Shown here: in pieces, positions 1 to 11,742 of the stretch | How the letters are laid out: each line of letters starts with the position of its first letter | How positions within the stretch are numbered: the stretch's first letter is position 1 | Source: Paragordius varius | Lineage: Eukaryota; Nematomorpha | Assembly (NCBI GenBank): GCA_964247055.1 | Contig: OZ176050.1 | Span: 9,238,001-9,302,000, forward strand | Direction: 5' to 3' | DNA: 64,000 bases | Translations under genes and position numbers: made by a program | The notes under the pieces: model-generated | Told to the model about the DNA's origin: nothing | Seen by the model: only the letters and a program-made list of their open reading frames with translations | Databases searched by the model: none

Positions 1-538
1 CATTTAACACTTGAATCATAATACATTTGACCTGATATATTTGTATGAAGTTATACCTGTGCCTCTGTAAAGGGCTTTTGCATATAATCCAATAAGCTTG
101 CCAAATCTTGTTCACAATATTCCATAACTAAATATATACTCTGTAAACTATAAATCAAAAGTTTAACTTATCATAATTTTTCCCAATCGCTATATCATAA
201 ATTTTAATTATATTTGGATGAGGGTCATCATCCTTAAAATAAAGAATAAAAAACCATGGACAAATGCAGCAGTAAAGATATTTCTCGCAAAGAAGTAAGG
301 GGAATTTCTTTATCCGACAAATTTTCACTATTTGTTCGAATTTTTTTAAGTGCGACGATTTTCTGACTTTCCTTATCAAGAGCCTTATATACAACTCCAT
401 ACGTCCCTTCGCCAAGTCTTTTTAATTTTTTATATTTTTCAATCGATTTACAATTATTATGCTTGAACTATAATTAAAAAATGCGATTACTAAAAAATTC
501 TTATCTAACAAATATAATTTATTTGAAGAATCCTCCAT
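1..538 (-). CDS. CDK10: Cyclin-dependent kinase 10, 5' part (exons 1-5)
   Basis: Serine/threonine kinase of the CDK10 branch; the window holds the start codon (538-536) through part of the kinase domain, and the rest lies beyond base 1. Exons: 538-491, 467-255, 232-168, 147-57 and 31-1. Introns are 23, 22, 20 and 25 nt, all GT-AG, and the reading phase is kept across every junction. The protein shows the glycine-rich loop [13 protein letters not shown], the catalytic lysine in IVALKKIR, a PSSLRE-type C-helix ([11 protein letters not shown]), [10 protein letters not shown], and the CDK10-diagnostic run [15 protein letters not shown] followed by [15 protein letters not shown]. The pre-kinase segment [10 protein letters not shown] also matches CDK10 rather than CDK11. 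Each 20-25 nt intron contains a stop or breaks the frame if left in, so the splicing is forced. The gene is divergent from eIF4G, with 195 bp between start codons. The paralogue CDK11 is the only real alternative and fits less well. Confidence 0.93.
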
Positions 539-733
539 ATCTAACATGTGTTCTTATTTATTTGCGCAAGCTCTATTTTTTTGCAAACCTAACCTGGTTC
601 CGTTTACATTAACTTTGATTTGATACCATTTGCTGTTTATAATTTAATTCTTGGCTATTTCAATTATGGACAAGTAAATATAAATAAACTTAATATTTAG
701 ATCTTTGTGTTTATTGTTTGTTGTCTATTTATT
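539..733. promoter_or_regulatory. Short divergent intergenic region between CDK10 and eIF4G
   Basis: The 195 bp between the two start codons must hold both 5' UTRs and both promoters, which suggests a shared bidirectional promoter. No TATA box is certain. A TTTAG at 696-700, 34 bp before the eIF4G start, could be a splice acceptor for a 5' UTR intron or for trans-splicing; this is inference from the motif alone. Confidence 0.4.
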
Positions 734-3700
734 ATGAGCGTATCTGACAAAAAACAACAGAAAAAACCTCATACTCCTTTTTCACTTAATCATTTTTCTA
801 ACTATGGACAATTAAATGGCGAAATGATAGCGTTACAGGTCAATTCGCAGCAAAATAGCCATCCTAAGTCACATTCAAATAATACACATCGACCAAATCA
901 ATATTATAAAACGATAGAATCAGATATGAATGTGATTCAATCCGCGAATCCTTCGTTGGGTATTGAAAAAAATAATTTTAAAACAAATGGATTACCCTTG
1001 AACAATATAATGGATTCTAACATGATGAATAATTTGAATTGCTTACACATTATACCAGTTAGTCAAACACCACTCTTTTACGTGCCAACTATGAATAATT
1101 TTAAGTTTTTACAATCACCAAATAATCAATATCCCCCACAATTCCCATATCCATTGAATGCGAATCCCAATTTATTATTTGGCAATGTACCTCAGCAACT
1201 TTTCCCAGTTAATCTTGTTGCAGTGTCATCACATACAACCATTCCGAATTCTACCTATTCTTATGGACAATCTATGGCTATAAATGGCAATGAATCAACG
1301 ATAATTGAGTCCTCGAATTCTGGTACCATTTCCTCCGTCGCTCAAGTGGTTGGAACCATGAGTTTACCCTTTAACAACGATAATAGTAAAAATGTTTCAT
1401 ACATACCAAATCATTTGCAACAATCGCAATCATATGCTGCACCAGCTTTTCCCACTCAAATTCCATTTCCCTTGGCATACCAAAATATACCGTCCCCACA
1501 CAACACAAATAATGCCCCATCATTGGGATATCCTAATGCTCCTTTCATAAATTTGTTGCCGGTTGGGAGCGTGAGTGGAGCGCCCGTGGCACCATTTATA
1601 CCCTCTGCATTTACTAATCATCCCCTTATACCTAATTTACAGAACCTTCAAACTTTACCGGTGATAGCTTCAGCTGGAGTTGGATCAACCTACAATGGTA
1701 GCGTTAATAATGGTATGGCTTTGGGTACAACAAGCCTAATATCGTCCTTGACTACAACTACGCATACGACAACGTTATCAGCTATGATGAATTCTAGCAA
1801 CATATCCTCTTCCATCATATCATCCCAGCATAATCACCATCAACAAGCGCCGCCCCCTTATGTTATAGCTTCTTTAGTTTCAACTCTGCCACAAAGCTCA
1901 ACAACTATGCTTATACACAACAATAATGCTAATATTGTTCGGAGCAAAGCAGTCAATGCATCATCGAGCGGCGAGGAAGGTGGTATACATGTTTTGCCTA
2001 ATGCTACCACACCACTTATCAATACTTCCTCATCCTATAACTCTATTGCTCTTCCCCTTAGCCATCCCATGGGCCATCCCACATCTAATTGGCAACCTTC
2101 GACTCATCACACGAGTAAACCAATCAAGAAATCACATGCATTGAATATAACCCATCCAGAAACAGGCGCTATTTTTACAGCTAAAGAGCTAGCTGCTTCC
2201 GAACCCGATAAGAATAGCATTGAGTTCAAAAATAAAATAACTCAAGTGGCTTTGACAGAAAAGGAGGAAGTGTTGGATGCATCTGTCATCCCCCCAGATG
2301 AGGAAATTAAAACGAAGGATGCATTTCCTGCAGTAAAGGATATTTTGGAATCGGATTATAAAAATATTATTGTTACTGAGGCGGCACCAACATTGGTTGG
2401 CGTAAAAGAAGTGGAAATGGTCTCAAATGATATTCATATCAACATTTCTAATGAGGATGACTCTCTAAAACGTCTTGATAAAATTGATCAAACTGATGCT
2501 AAAGTAGATTCTATTCAATGCTCAATAGTTACTACTACTACTACTAGTGATGTACCCATTGATAATAAAAATATTTCGATACCTATCAAATCTCTTGAAA
2601 CTTCAAATGCTCAACCTGGGCTTAACACTAATTTTGCCCCTAGTACCGCTCTTTTGTCTGATTTTCAAACCCCTGCGACTCCTTTACCAAACAATAAAAT
2701 CAGCCCTACCACAAGGATTTTACCATCAAGCAGTCAAAGATTTATTCAATACACCAAGACTGATTTGCTAAAGATCAAAACTTTGGTTGATGTTAATGAG
2801 TGTCCCGTATCTTTGGTTCATTATGATTTTTATGTTGCTACTAATCGTATGTACAATAATAATATGGGCAACAAACGAAACATGGGTGGTTATGGTATGG
2901 TCAATGACATGCGAATGGCATTCCCTCGTAATTCCGTTTATGGTCGCTCTATGATGACACCCGAACCCTTACCGACTACCAAACAAGTTGAATACATACC
3001 TGCTAAAGATGCCTGGCGAGCCTCACATCGACGGACTGAAACGAATCCCGAAACTGCTGAAACGGAAATGATTGTTGGTAAAGTTAAATCTCTTTTAAAT
3101 AAAATTTCACCAAACAATTTCAATCAGCTCCTAGACGAGTTTAAATCTTTGGCTTTACATATAAATTCATTGGACCGTGTTACCGGTGTTGTTAAGGTCA
3201 TTTTTCATAAGGCCCTTCTCGAACCTGCCTTTGTTGACATGTATGCACTACTTCTTCAAGCTCTCTGTGCATGTTGTGAGCCATTTAAACCGTTGTGCAT
3301 TATATTAACAATGTGCCAAAAACAATTTGAAGCAATCAAATCCGAAAAGTCTGAGGAAGAGCTTGAATTTGAGAAAAAAATTCAAGAAGCAACTGACGAA
3401 AACGAAAAACGAATTTTAGAGGAAGATTTGAATGAATATATTTTGAAGGAACGCGATCGATATCTTGGTAATATCAAGTTTGTAAGTGAATTGCTTAAAC
3501 TACAATTGTTGACTCCTAAGATTTTCTTGGATTGCCTAGTGACTCTATACAACGTTAAAACTGATATTGCTTATGAAGGTCTTTGCAACATGTTGCGTTA
3601 TGCCGGCAAAGATTTTGAATCTCATCCCGGTCAACGTATAGTGGAGGAAATGATAAATAACTTTAAAAAACTTTCGAAAGATAACAATATATCCTCACGC

Positions 3701-5140
3701 ATCCGTTTCATGATGACTGATATAATTGATTTGAAAGAAAATGGTTGGGTTCCACGTCGAGACGAAGATGCTCCCCGCACTTATGAGGAGATTGAAATGG
3801 AAATGGCTCGCGAAAATGAGGAAACCCGGAAAATGGCAGCGAGTGTTTTGAAACGACACCATTTACAATCTAAGGGTGGTGGTAATGTTAACCGTATGGG
3901 AGAAACACCCAGCCCTAATTTGTATAACAATAATACAGCTGGCTCAAATTCAATCATGAGTTCAGGTTTATCGTCGAATGCCGGTATGTCCCCAATGCCC
4001 GAGTTTAAAAATTTAGCTCATAGGCCAGTCGGTATTCATAGTAGGCAAGAACAAAATTTGGATACGATTAAACTTGGACCCTCTAAATGGGTTCGTAATA
4101 CTTCAACTAATGCCAATAAGCAAATCTCAGCAAACGTTAAAACGGCTTCTCCTGCATCTACCACACCTGTAAGCGTTTTGTCGAATGCTACGCGAAACGC
4201 AACTGCAGAAAATATTAATGGTTCATTTGATGCATTTAAGAATGGCAAAACTAATATTTCCAAAGGTGCTATTCCAAACGTTTCAATGGTCCCATCGGCT
4301 AATGCCGAGCGCAAAAAAAGCCCAGAAGACTTTTTAGCCTCGCTGAAATACTTTCTCGAATCTGGGGAGCCCGAAGATATTACCGAATGCTTTGATTTCG
4401 ATATACCTACCCTTATTAGGGATTTCGATGTAATTTATGGCATTTTTGATCACAATGAAACCAGACCTAACTATACGAAGGCTCTTTTTACATTTTTGCA
4501 AAAATCGCAGTGCGATATTAGCGATATTCAGAGCTTAATTGATTATTTGATAGATCAAAAAGAAAATTTTGATTTCCCCCTTCTTTTGCAATATGTTGCT
4601 GATATTATCATTCCCATTTACGAAGAATCAGAATACCACCCGTATCTTCCTGAATTGTTATCGTCCATTAAAAATAAATTAACACCGCTAGATTATACCT
4701 CTTTGTGTTTAGCCTTGTATGAAACTACCACATCTATTTCTACTGAGCCATCTACATTTTCCAACGAAATATATAACATTTACATTGAATCCTTGAACGG
4801 CCTGTTTAATGGTAAAACATTGACCCCTTCCGAAATATTCGCAACAGATTCGGCTCTCAAAACATACCTTATTGATCTTTGTTCGAACATTTTGCGATAC
4901 ATGCGCAAAACAAGCACTGATGGAAACGATACATTGTTAAAATCAAAGGGCGATCCTTTGTTCGAAGCCCTAAAATTATTTATGCATACAAACGAATCTT
5001 TAATTACATCCCCTACGCAAACTGTACTTTTATTACCAATCCTTTCCCAAGTTTTGCAGCAAAAACACAAGAGTGATGTATATGACCGCCTTCAACAAGA
5101 TTCCGAACTTGCAAATATTTTCAATGGATCCCAAGTTTAA
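734..5140 (+). CDS. EIF4G: Eukaryotic translation initiation factor 4G, intronless, 1468 aa
   Basis: Scaffold of the cap-binding eIF4F complex; it links eIF4E, eIF4A and, through the ribosome-bound factors, the 40S subunit in the cytoplasm. The start is the first ATG in the frame (734); the frame is open a little upstream but without ATG. Residues 1 to ~465 are low-complexity, rich in N, S, T, P and Q. A conserved ALNITHPETG motif lies at ~469-478. The eIF4E-binding motif YTKTDLL (YxxxxL-hydrophobic) is at 673-679. A MIF4G HEAT domain spans ~778-1010 and ends in the typical NGWVPRR segment. An MA3-like domain lies at ~1193-1300 (RKKSPEDFLASLKYFLESGE to VADIIIPIYEESE). The last ~160 residues are helical-looking with no obvious W2 domain. 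The gene has no visible intron although its neighbours have many. A partial duplicate lies at 29.6 kb. Confidence 0.97.
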   Translation: MSVSDKKQQKKPHTPFSLNHFSNYGQLNGEMIALQVNSQQNSHPKSHSNNTHRPNQYYKTIESDMNVIQSANPSLGIEKNNFKTNGLPLNNIMDSNMMNNLNCLHIIPVSQTPLFYVPTMNNFKFLQSPNNQYPPQFPYPLNANPNLLFGNVPQQLFPVNLVAVSSHTTIPNSTYSYGQSMAINGNESTIIESSNSGTISSVAQVVGTMSLPFNNDNSKNVSYIPNHLQQSQSYAAPAFPTQIPFPLAYQNIPSPHNTNNAPSLGYPNAPFINLLPVGSVSGAPVAPFIPSAFTNHPLIPNLQNLQTLPVIASAGVGSTYNGSVNNGMALGTTSLISSLTTTTHTTTLSAMMNSSNISSSIISSQHNHHQQAPPPYVIASLVSTLPQSSTTMLIHNNNANIVRSKAVNASSSGEEGGIHVLPNATTPLINTSSSYNSIALPLSHPMGHPTSNWQPSTHHTSKPIKKSHALNITHPETGAIFTAKELAASEPDKNSIEFKNKITQVALTEKEEVLDASVIPPDEEIKTKDAFPAVKDILESDYKNIIVTEAAPTLVGVKEVEMVSNDIHINISNEDDSLKRLDKIDQTDAKVDSIQCSIVTTTTTSDVPIDNKNISIPIKSLETSNAQPGLNTNFAPSTALLSDFQTPATPLPNNKISPTTRILPSSSQRFIQYTKTDLLKIKTLVDVNECPVSLVHYDFYVATNRMYNNNMGNKRNMGGYGMVNDMRMAFPRNSVYGRSMMTPEPLPTTKQVEYIPAKDAWRASHRRTETNPETAETEMIVGKVKSLLNKISPNNFNQLLDEFKSLALHINSLDRVTGVVKVIFHKALLEPAFVDMYALLLQALCACCEPFKPLCIILTMCQKQFEAIKSEKSEEELEFEKKIQEATDENEKRILEEDLNEYILKERDRYLGNIKFVSELLKLQLLTPKIFLDCLVTLYNVKTDIAYEGLCNMLRYAGKDFESHPGQRIVEEMINNFKKLSKDNNISSRIRFMMTDIIDLKENGWVPRRDEDAPRTYEEIEMEMARENEETRKMAASVLKRHHLQSKGGGNVNRMGETPSPNLYNNNTAGSNSIMSSGLSSNAGMSPMPEFKNLAHRPVGIHSRQEQNLDTIKLGPSKWVRNTSTNANKQISANVKTASPASTTPVSVLSNATRNATAENINGSFDAFKNGKTNISKGAIPNVSMVPSANAERKKSPEDFLASLKYFLESGEPEDITECFDFDIPTLIRDFDVIYGIFDHNETRPNYTKALFTFLQKSQCDISDIQSLIDYLIDQKENFDFPLLLQYVADIIIPIYEESEYHPYLPELLSSIKNKLTPLDYTSLCLALYETTTSISTEPSTFSNEIYNIYIESLNGLFNGKTLTPSEIFATDSALKTYLIDLCSNILRYMRKTSTDGNDTLLKSKGDPLFEALKLFMHTNESLITSPTQTVLLLPILSQVLQQKHKSDVYDRLQQDSELANIFNGSQV

Positions 5141-5587
5141 TAACCACATTATTATGTTTATATCCAACTGCGACTGACCTATACATTCTTTGTGGAAAAA
5201 TAATTTAAAACACCAATTTTTTATTACATACAAAAAAATTTTTAGTACATGTTAATTGGCTAATTAGTTTGTTATTTTCAAGCTAGTGAGTTTCGAATTA
5301 TTTTTTGCCTTTTACGAATTTTATTTTTGGCACATAGAATTGATTATTTTAAACTTCCACCCCTATTAGTCATCACTTTCATAAATTGAGCACATTTGTA
5401 ATTTATTTATGTTTTTTGGATTTCTTAATTTGCTTTTTGGTTTGAATTCATATTTAATTGATATATTAACAAGGCTCATTGCCCATTATATATACCCATA
5501 TGTCTTATAGTATTGTCCTGCATTACACCATTATCTTACATTTTACATATACATACATTATTGGTACATATTTTTCGGATTTCATTC

Positions 5588-5593
5588 AATAAA
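5588..5593 (+). terminator. Probable polyadenylation signal of eIF4G
   Basis: AATAAA about 450 bp after the eIF4G stop codon, in an AT-rich 3' flank without reading frames. It is the first canonical hexamer in a position to end this transcript. Assignment is by motif and position only. Confidence 0.45.
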
Positions 5594-7049
5594 AAACATG
5601 CAACATGTCCCAATCATTTTGGGTGTTTAAAACTTTGATCCACGCAATTTACGACATAATAGTTAAAAAATATTATCTTACTTTTTGGCGTCTGCTCTGC
5701 TAATAAATAATACGCTTTGCTAATAGGTGTTATTGTAACTTACAGCAGACTTCCTTTTACTGAAGAAATATAACAATGTTGAATGCAAATTTTTTATTTT
5801 TTATCTATCATTTGGCAATTTTTCTTTCAATTTAAATAAAAAAATAGGTTGCGACGCGCCATTGGATTGGTTATATCTAAGTATAACTATATTATCTTCT
5901 CCTGGGCACGCTTTACGATAATTTTATATTATGTAATCAATATATATGCTACTTTTACTATAATATACTGCTGATGCATGCATGTTTCTTAATTAATTAT
6001 TTTTATAAATATGTTATTAAGTAAAACACCTCTTTATCCCTACCTTATTATATCATAATACATAATTATTTTATTGCCATTGTTTGATTGATTGATTTTG
6101 GGATATAGAGATACATCAAAATTAATTAGTATATATATGTGTATGTGAAACTCTGTATGGATAGGAGAGTTTTAAATTGCATCGTTGTTTTGCTATATAA
6201 CACAAAATACACCCCTAAACTTTTAAGCAAGCACTTGTGTATAAATAAAATGGAGACATACATAATTGATGCTGCATATTTTGTCCATTAAGTAACAAAC
6301 ATATTACATAAATGTATATCCATCTTTTTATTATTATACATACATATATATTTATATATTATACCTGATGTTTCGCGCAAACAAATATACTTATTGTATT
6401 GAAATATATATATACACTATTATGAAACCACAAACATGTCGCATATGAAAATACCGAAAATGACAACAAGGGAAATAAATTTAATTTTATAATTTTGCTT
6501 TTTATCAGAGCTTTTAACGAAATCATTAATGAAAGATTAGAATAGGGTTTTTTCTCATATAAAATAAGGAACAGGTTTTACTCCTATTTTAAACCGAAAT
6601 TTGAGTTTCGGAATAGTGAGGCTTTCTTTTCATTTTATGCTACCAGTCCTCAGTTATTTATTCTTCATTATTTATAGCGGAATAATCAAAATAATGCCGA
6701 TCGCCAGAGATTACTTATAAATACATCCCATTTTTTCTAGGGTGATAAGATAGTAGTTTTGCATTTTTTTACAGTCTTTTGTTACGAATCTATAAAATAT
6801 TTGTTTAAGCCCTTACATTTTTCGAATGCGGTCCGTCAGTTATCTGTGTAGCAGACCCCTGGTTTATAAAATTTAATAACTTTAAATTAGTATTAATAAT
6901 CCGGACACTCACCTAAAAATTTTAAGGGCCGAAATAAATATTTTTCTTGTATCAAGGGCCACTCGCCATATAGTACCGACAAATATTCCAAAGCTATTTG
7001 ACATGTTATTTATACCTTAAATAAGTAAGTACATACAAAAATGAATGAA
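5594..7049. other. AT-rich 3' flank of eIF4G, no gene seen
   Basis: No coding signal on either strand. The stretch ~5651-6714 is recognisably repeated at 31018-33690, downstream of the partial eIF4G duplicate, which shows that the duplication was of genomic DNA and extended more than 1 kb past the gene. Landmarks shared by both copies include GCGACGCGCCATTGGATT (5850s / 31210s) and AATGCCGATCGCC (6701-6714 / 33680s). Confidence 0.6.
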
Positions 7050-7052
7050 TAA

Positions 7053-8189
7053 CACTGCTCAACAAGGTTTTGCACCACCCCATTATTTTTGCATTTTCTG
7101 ATACCTAATGGCATGGAAAGGCCAAAACAAAAAAGAAAATTGAGGCCACCAATAGGATTTTTCCGAAATTTAATTTTTTAATTTGTATTTAATTTAAAAA
7201 TAACAATCATTCCTCGTGTACATATGTTTAAATATTCAAACGAACAAGTCGATACAAGTAAATTCCATGCATGAATAACAAAATTCTAGGCATTAAAAAA
7301 GATACTAAACATGCTAAGAGCCAAAGTATTAAAAATCTAAAAGGGGCTTATGTATCGTGTGATAGATCCGGGCGGCTGCACAAGCTCTGCATATCCCCCA
7401 AGCGATCCAATTATGCCAGATATGGCAAAGATAACAATAAGTAATCGTAAAGCCCGATAAGAGAGACTTGCAAGCAAAATCCAGGCAAATTGACATGTCA
7501 AATTAACCAATTCACAGAATAAAGTTAGAGAAATTCTACAATTAAATTGAATAAAAAGATTAGGTAAATACAAATGGTCCAATCCCATAATAGTAAATTC
7601 TACTAAGAGTGGCTACACAACATCCATCTGAAATTAAAAATACAAAACAACCAATAATTTTAAAAAATAAAGTATATCCACTAGATATAATAAAGGATTT
7701 TTTGTAAGAACCAACTCAAGAAAAAAGCCTAATAAGTACTTGAAAGAACGAAAACTAACAAAAAAAAATATAGCCTATCTGAAAGCCGAAGGTTTAAACC
7801 ATAGAATCCCTTTTTTGGTATATTTTAAAAATTTTTCTATACGTATTAAAAATTCACTTGAAAGAAAAAGACTAAATTTTGACGTTTAAGTCCGTACTAT
7901 TTTTTTCTCTCTGATATTTAAATGACATATTTATATTCAAAAGATAGAGTTTAAAACGCTTTAATAAATGATATTAAGTTTATAATATAATAACATTTTA
8001 TTATAAAGTTATATTTAATTTCTCTCGATTTTCTCTTGTTTTTGAAAAATTGAAAAACCTATGATATTTCAAAATTCTGATTGGCGGGATCAAAAAATTT
8101 TTCACATTCGGTTTTAAAACACTGAAATTAGTCATAATTTAAAAGTTTGAGTGGTGGTGCTCAAAAATGTCCAAATTTGTCGACTAGTG
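7053..8189. mobile_element. 1.14 kb DNA element, copy 1 (imperfect TIRs, TAA flanks)
   Basis: Begins CACTGCTCAACAAGG and ends with the inverted relative CGACTAGTG. It is directly flanked by TAA on both sides, which fits the 3 bp target duplication of PIF/Harbinger-type elements. A second copy with the same ends and flanks lies at 22947-24070. The two are nearly colinear apart from small indels. No transposase can be read; the longest minus-strand frame (83 codons at 7337-7588) is not kept intact in copy 2, so the element looks non-autonomous. Confidence 0.75.
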
Positions 8190-9264
8190 TAATTCAAGAC
8201 AATATAAAACACTTTTAGGGCCGCGCTCGTAGCTGCGGTTTGAGTACAACTGCATTTTATAATTTAAGTAAAAATTTTATTATATATATGAATTCTATTA
8301 TTGCTCTTGTGGTAAAATGCTATGGTCATGAGAGCATTAAGATTTCTACCCATTAATAATTATTTACCCGTAAAACATATGATTGATAATGAAATAGACA
8401 AACTGTCTACAATGTATAAATTAAGAGATTTATTTCGAAGCTTATAATATTGTTTAATTAATAAACACCGTTAACTTTAAAGTTATCGGTGTGCCCAATG
8501 TTATGGTGTTTATTCAAACATGTTTACTTATTTATTTAAAAGAGAAATATATATTTTTATAATATTTCAAGATTTTTCATTTTTTTCATGTAAATTCCCA
8601 TCTTAAAACATTATTCCTTTGATAATTATAAAATAACGAACTTTAAAAACTCGCTACTTTGACAAAATATTAATTTCAAGACAGCCTGATACCAAATATA
8701 GTTTTTTGAAATATAAAGGAGGTGTTTTTAATTTAATAAACCTTAAATTCATTAGCGTATCGGATTTCTTGCGGGGGGGGGGGGGGCAGGAGGCAAATAT
8801 TTTGCTTTTATACGCGATCGGCACTCCTAATTAATTTATTATGATCTCATAATTTTGGCGAGCCTACAAAACATAATGTTACGCGGGTTTATGGGTATAA
8901 AGAATTCCACCAAATTTAAACAATGTTAACAAAAAATAATTATCCAGCAATGATTTTATCATAAAAAACATAAGCAATTATTCGGTGAAAATTGCCAAAA
9001 AAAATTATTTTTGACATCGGGTATATAAGTAATAAAAAACCATGTATAATTTTGTCCTTATGAAGTAAAGAGGTTTGAACATTTGTAAAACTATATATAT
9101 TTTTACCGTGGTAAACATGATAGTGTAAGTTGGAGCCTGCGAAGCTGCTATTTGAAAAAAGGGCAAACAAAATTGTGATCCATATATTGGATTATTTCAA
9201 ACCATTAATTAATAGTTATGATCTCATAGGTTGAAAACGGTGCATTTTAAATCTTTGCATATAA
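8190..9264. other. Gene-free AT-rich stretch with a 14-15 base G run
   Basis: No convincing coding frame. A poly-G run sits near 8773-8787. The short GGGCCGCG segment at ~8218-8226 and its surroundings recur inverted at ~21085-21130, so part of this stretch is an old repeat end, probably hAT-like. Confidence 0.4.
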
Positions 9265-10480
9265 TATATTGTTTACTGGCGTAAAAGCACAAATTGACGG
9301 CTAACGGAAAATACCGCTATACTATATTTTTTACCTTTTTATGGGTATTATTTTAAGCCTTTATAGAACTCGTCTTCCTTCTTAAGTTTTTAAATGAGCT
9401 CTAAAACCACCCCATTTTTGTATGGAGTCTCATTTTTAAACCGGTATACCCCTACCCTTAGACCTATATGGAAAAAGCGATTAGTTAAATTCTTTACCTT
9501 TATAGGACTTTGGAATCATCTTTGATACCATCGTCTAATAAGTTATTCGGAAAAATACCTCAACACATAAATAATCATTTTATGATTGCGTATTTTTAGG
9601 GCATAAAGGCCCCAAATTAACGGCTAATAAAAAACGCCTGATTTTAATTTTTAGCTAGTTACGGCTAATAATTCAAGCTTTTAATGAGCTCATATGGCTT
9701 CATAAATTTTCTGTAAATTAGCTCAAGACAACTCTTCTTATGCGCAGTTTTTGGCGGGTAGTCCCCTACCCAGAGCCCAATATAAAAAGGATGTTCAATA
9801 AAAAAAATTGCCTTTACTGAGGAATCCTGGAATCATCATTCATTCCATATGTTTTTAAAAGTTTTTGGAAGAATGGCCTCGAAACTAAATAATAGTTCAC
9901 TAATGGCGCATTTTTTAGGGCGTAAAGGGCCTAATTAACGGCTAATTTGAATAACCCGCTCGATATAAATTTTTGCCATTTTACGCGTAATATTCCAGGC
10001 CCCTTTTATAATTATATGGCCTAATAAGTTTTCTGAAATTCAACTCCTAAACAACGCAATTTCGATATGGTGGCTCCCTACCCAGAGGGTCATACAAAAA
10101 ATACCAGGAATCATGATTGATTCCATATGCTCTCATTAGTTTTTGGAAAAACTGCCTTAAAACTAAAAAATCATTCTATGGTGGCGCATTTTTTAGAGCG
10201 TGAAGGGCTTAATTAATTGATAATTTTAAGAAACCGCACGACCCAAATTTTAACCTGTTGCGGGTAATATTTTAAGCAACTATTGAACTCATATGGCCTG
10301 ATAGCTTTTCTGAAATTTAGCCCCAAAGGTAGGTTATTTGGATATGACGGGGCAGTTTTTAATGGGTACTTGTCCAGCAGCCAATATAAAAAACGCACGA
10401 CCAAAATTTTTGCCTTTTATACCCGGAATCCTCATTGAATTTTACGTCTTATACCTTGGGCGAAAAATAGATTTAAAAAA
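9265..10480. repeat. Tandem array of a diverged ~320 bp unit, about four copies
   Basis: A marker resembling GGCGTAAAGGGCCTAATTAACGGCTAA recurs (with substitutions) near 9270, 9595, 9915 and 10195, and each is followed by the same succession of shorter landmarks: a conserved ATTTTTGCC..GGGTAATATT, then GAGCTCATATGGCTT, then TTCTGAAATT, then CCCTACCCAGAG. Spacing is about 320, 320 and 280 bp. Copies are perhaps 65-75% alike by eye. No coding frame spans units. This is satellite-like DNA or the internal repeat of a larger element. Confidence 0.65.
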
Positions 10481-11742
10481 TTAAATTTTTTGGAAAAAAA
10501 TAACATTTTACGGGGGGAGCGGGTAAAACGAGCATCTAAATTTTAAAGGCGAGCCGACTATGTTCGCCGCAATCGAAAAAAAAGTATATAAAAATCATAT
10601 TTGAAATCAAATGGTCCAACACGTCCGGAAAATTGTCTCAAAGACACGATTTTTGTGGACTTTTGTATTAAAAAAAAACGTTTTTACACGGGTGGGCCCG
10701 AGCTGGGGGCCTAATTCAAAAAAACGGGCGAAGCTATTGCACTAATGCAATCAAACCATAGTCCCAACTCTGGTGAGAGTACTTGTCTATCATTGTGGGA
10801 CAATGACATACTGAGAAGCAATGGAGCCGCTGATATTTGAGCAGGGCTGTTTACCAATCTTCGGCATTTATTTTAGCCGAAGTTCAGAGAGGAGAAGAAG
10901 CCGTCGGTTATTTATTCCAGCTGAAGGTACAGCTGAAACATGGTCGCACGAAGGGGTAACGTCAACACTAGCTGATGTCCAAACCATATTGCCCATACTC
11001 ATTTAGAAGCAAACGAACACCCCTTTGGCACCAAGGATAAGATCTAAAATAAACTCTACATTTGACTCGACATATAGCTTTGACTTTGAGAAGTAAGAAC
11101 CATAAACTGTTTGTACGATTATTTAAAATCAATTATTGTTTTTATATGCCTAACACGGCGAAATTAACATTTCTTTTAATTTATATACATATTGCTTATT
11201 AACCATACTAACTTACAATAAAACACTAACACAAAGGCATTTATTTATGTATGTATATAATCACATCAAACCCAACCTCCGATGTGTCTTCCCGCTCTGA
11301 AGCTCACTGCTTTACGAGTGGGTAGGTAATGCCTAGACGGTAGATGGCCGACGATCTTTTGACGCTACACCCTTTACTTTTTTACTTGCATAACACAACA
11401 TATTGCCGATTAAGACATTGGTCTTTCTATGTTTTGAAAAACCTTAATTGTTGTTTTATTACGATATTAATTTATTTTACCAAATACAAATATCAGGAAT
11501 ACTGATCATTTCTTATTTTTAATATATACCACTTTGCCATATTATTAAAATTTTTTTTATTTTAAAACACAGAAACAGCTCATATATAAAGTTTCAACCT
11601 TCCAACGAGATATAACTGTTCGTGCAAATCTATATTTAGATATGCGAAAGTGATATAAAAATATTTTTAGGAAATGCCTTTATACATAATTATTTACAAA
11701 AATATGGTTTAGTCATATACCAATATGGTTTTATAATATATT
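10481..11742. other. Unassigned stretch with GC-richer islands
   Basis: Bases ~10515-11040 and ~11280-11380 are clearly less AT-rich than the surroundings. A 61-codon plus-strand frame (10821-11006) and alternative minus-strand frames exist, but I recognise no domain in either. Old captured or transposon-derived coding sequence is possible. Confidence 0.3.

Noticed and set aside
7337-7588. 83-codon minus-strand frame in the 1.1 kb element
   Set aside because: The corresponding region in the second copy has indels that break it; no recognised domain.
10821-11006. 61-codon frame in a GC-richer island
   Set aside because: No domain, and the complementary strand is also open; too little to call a gene.
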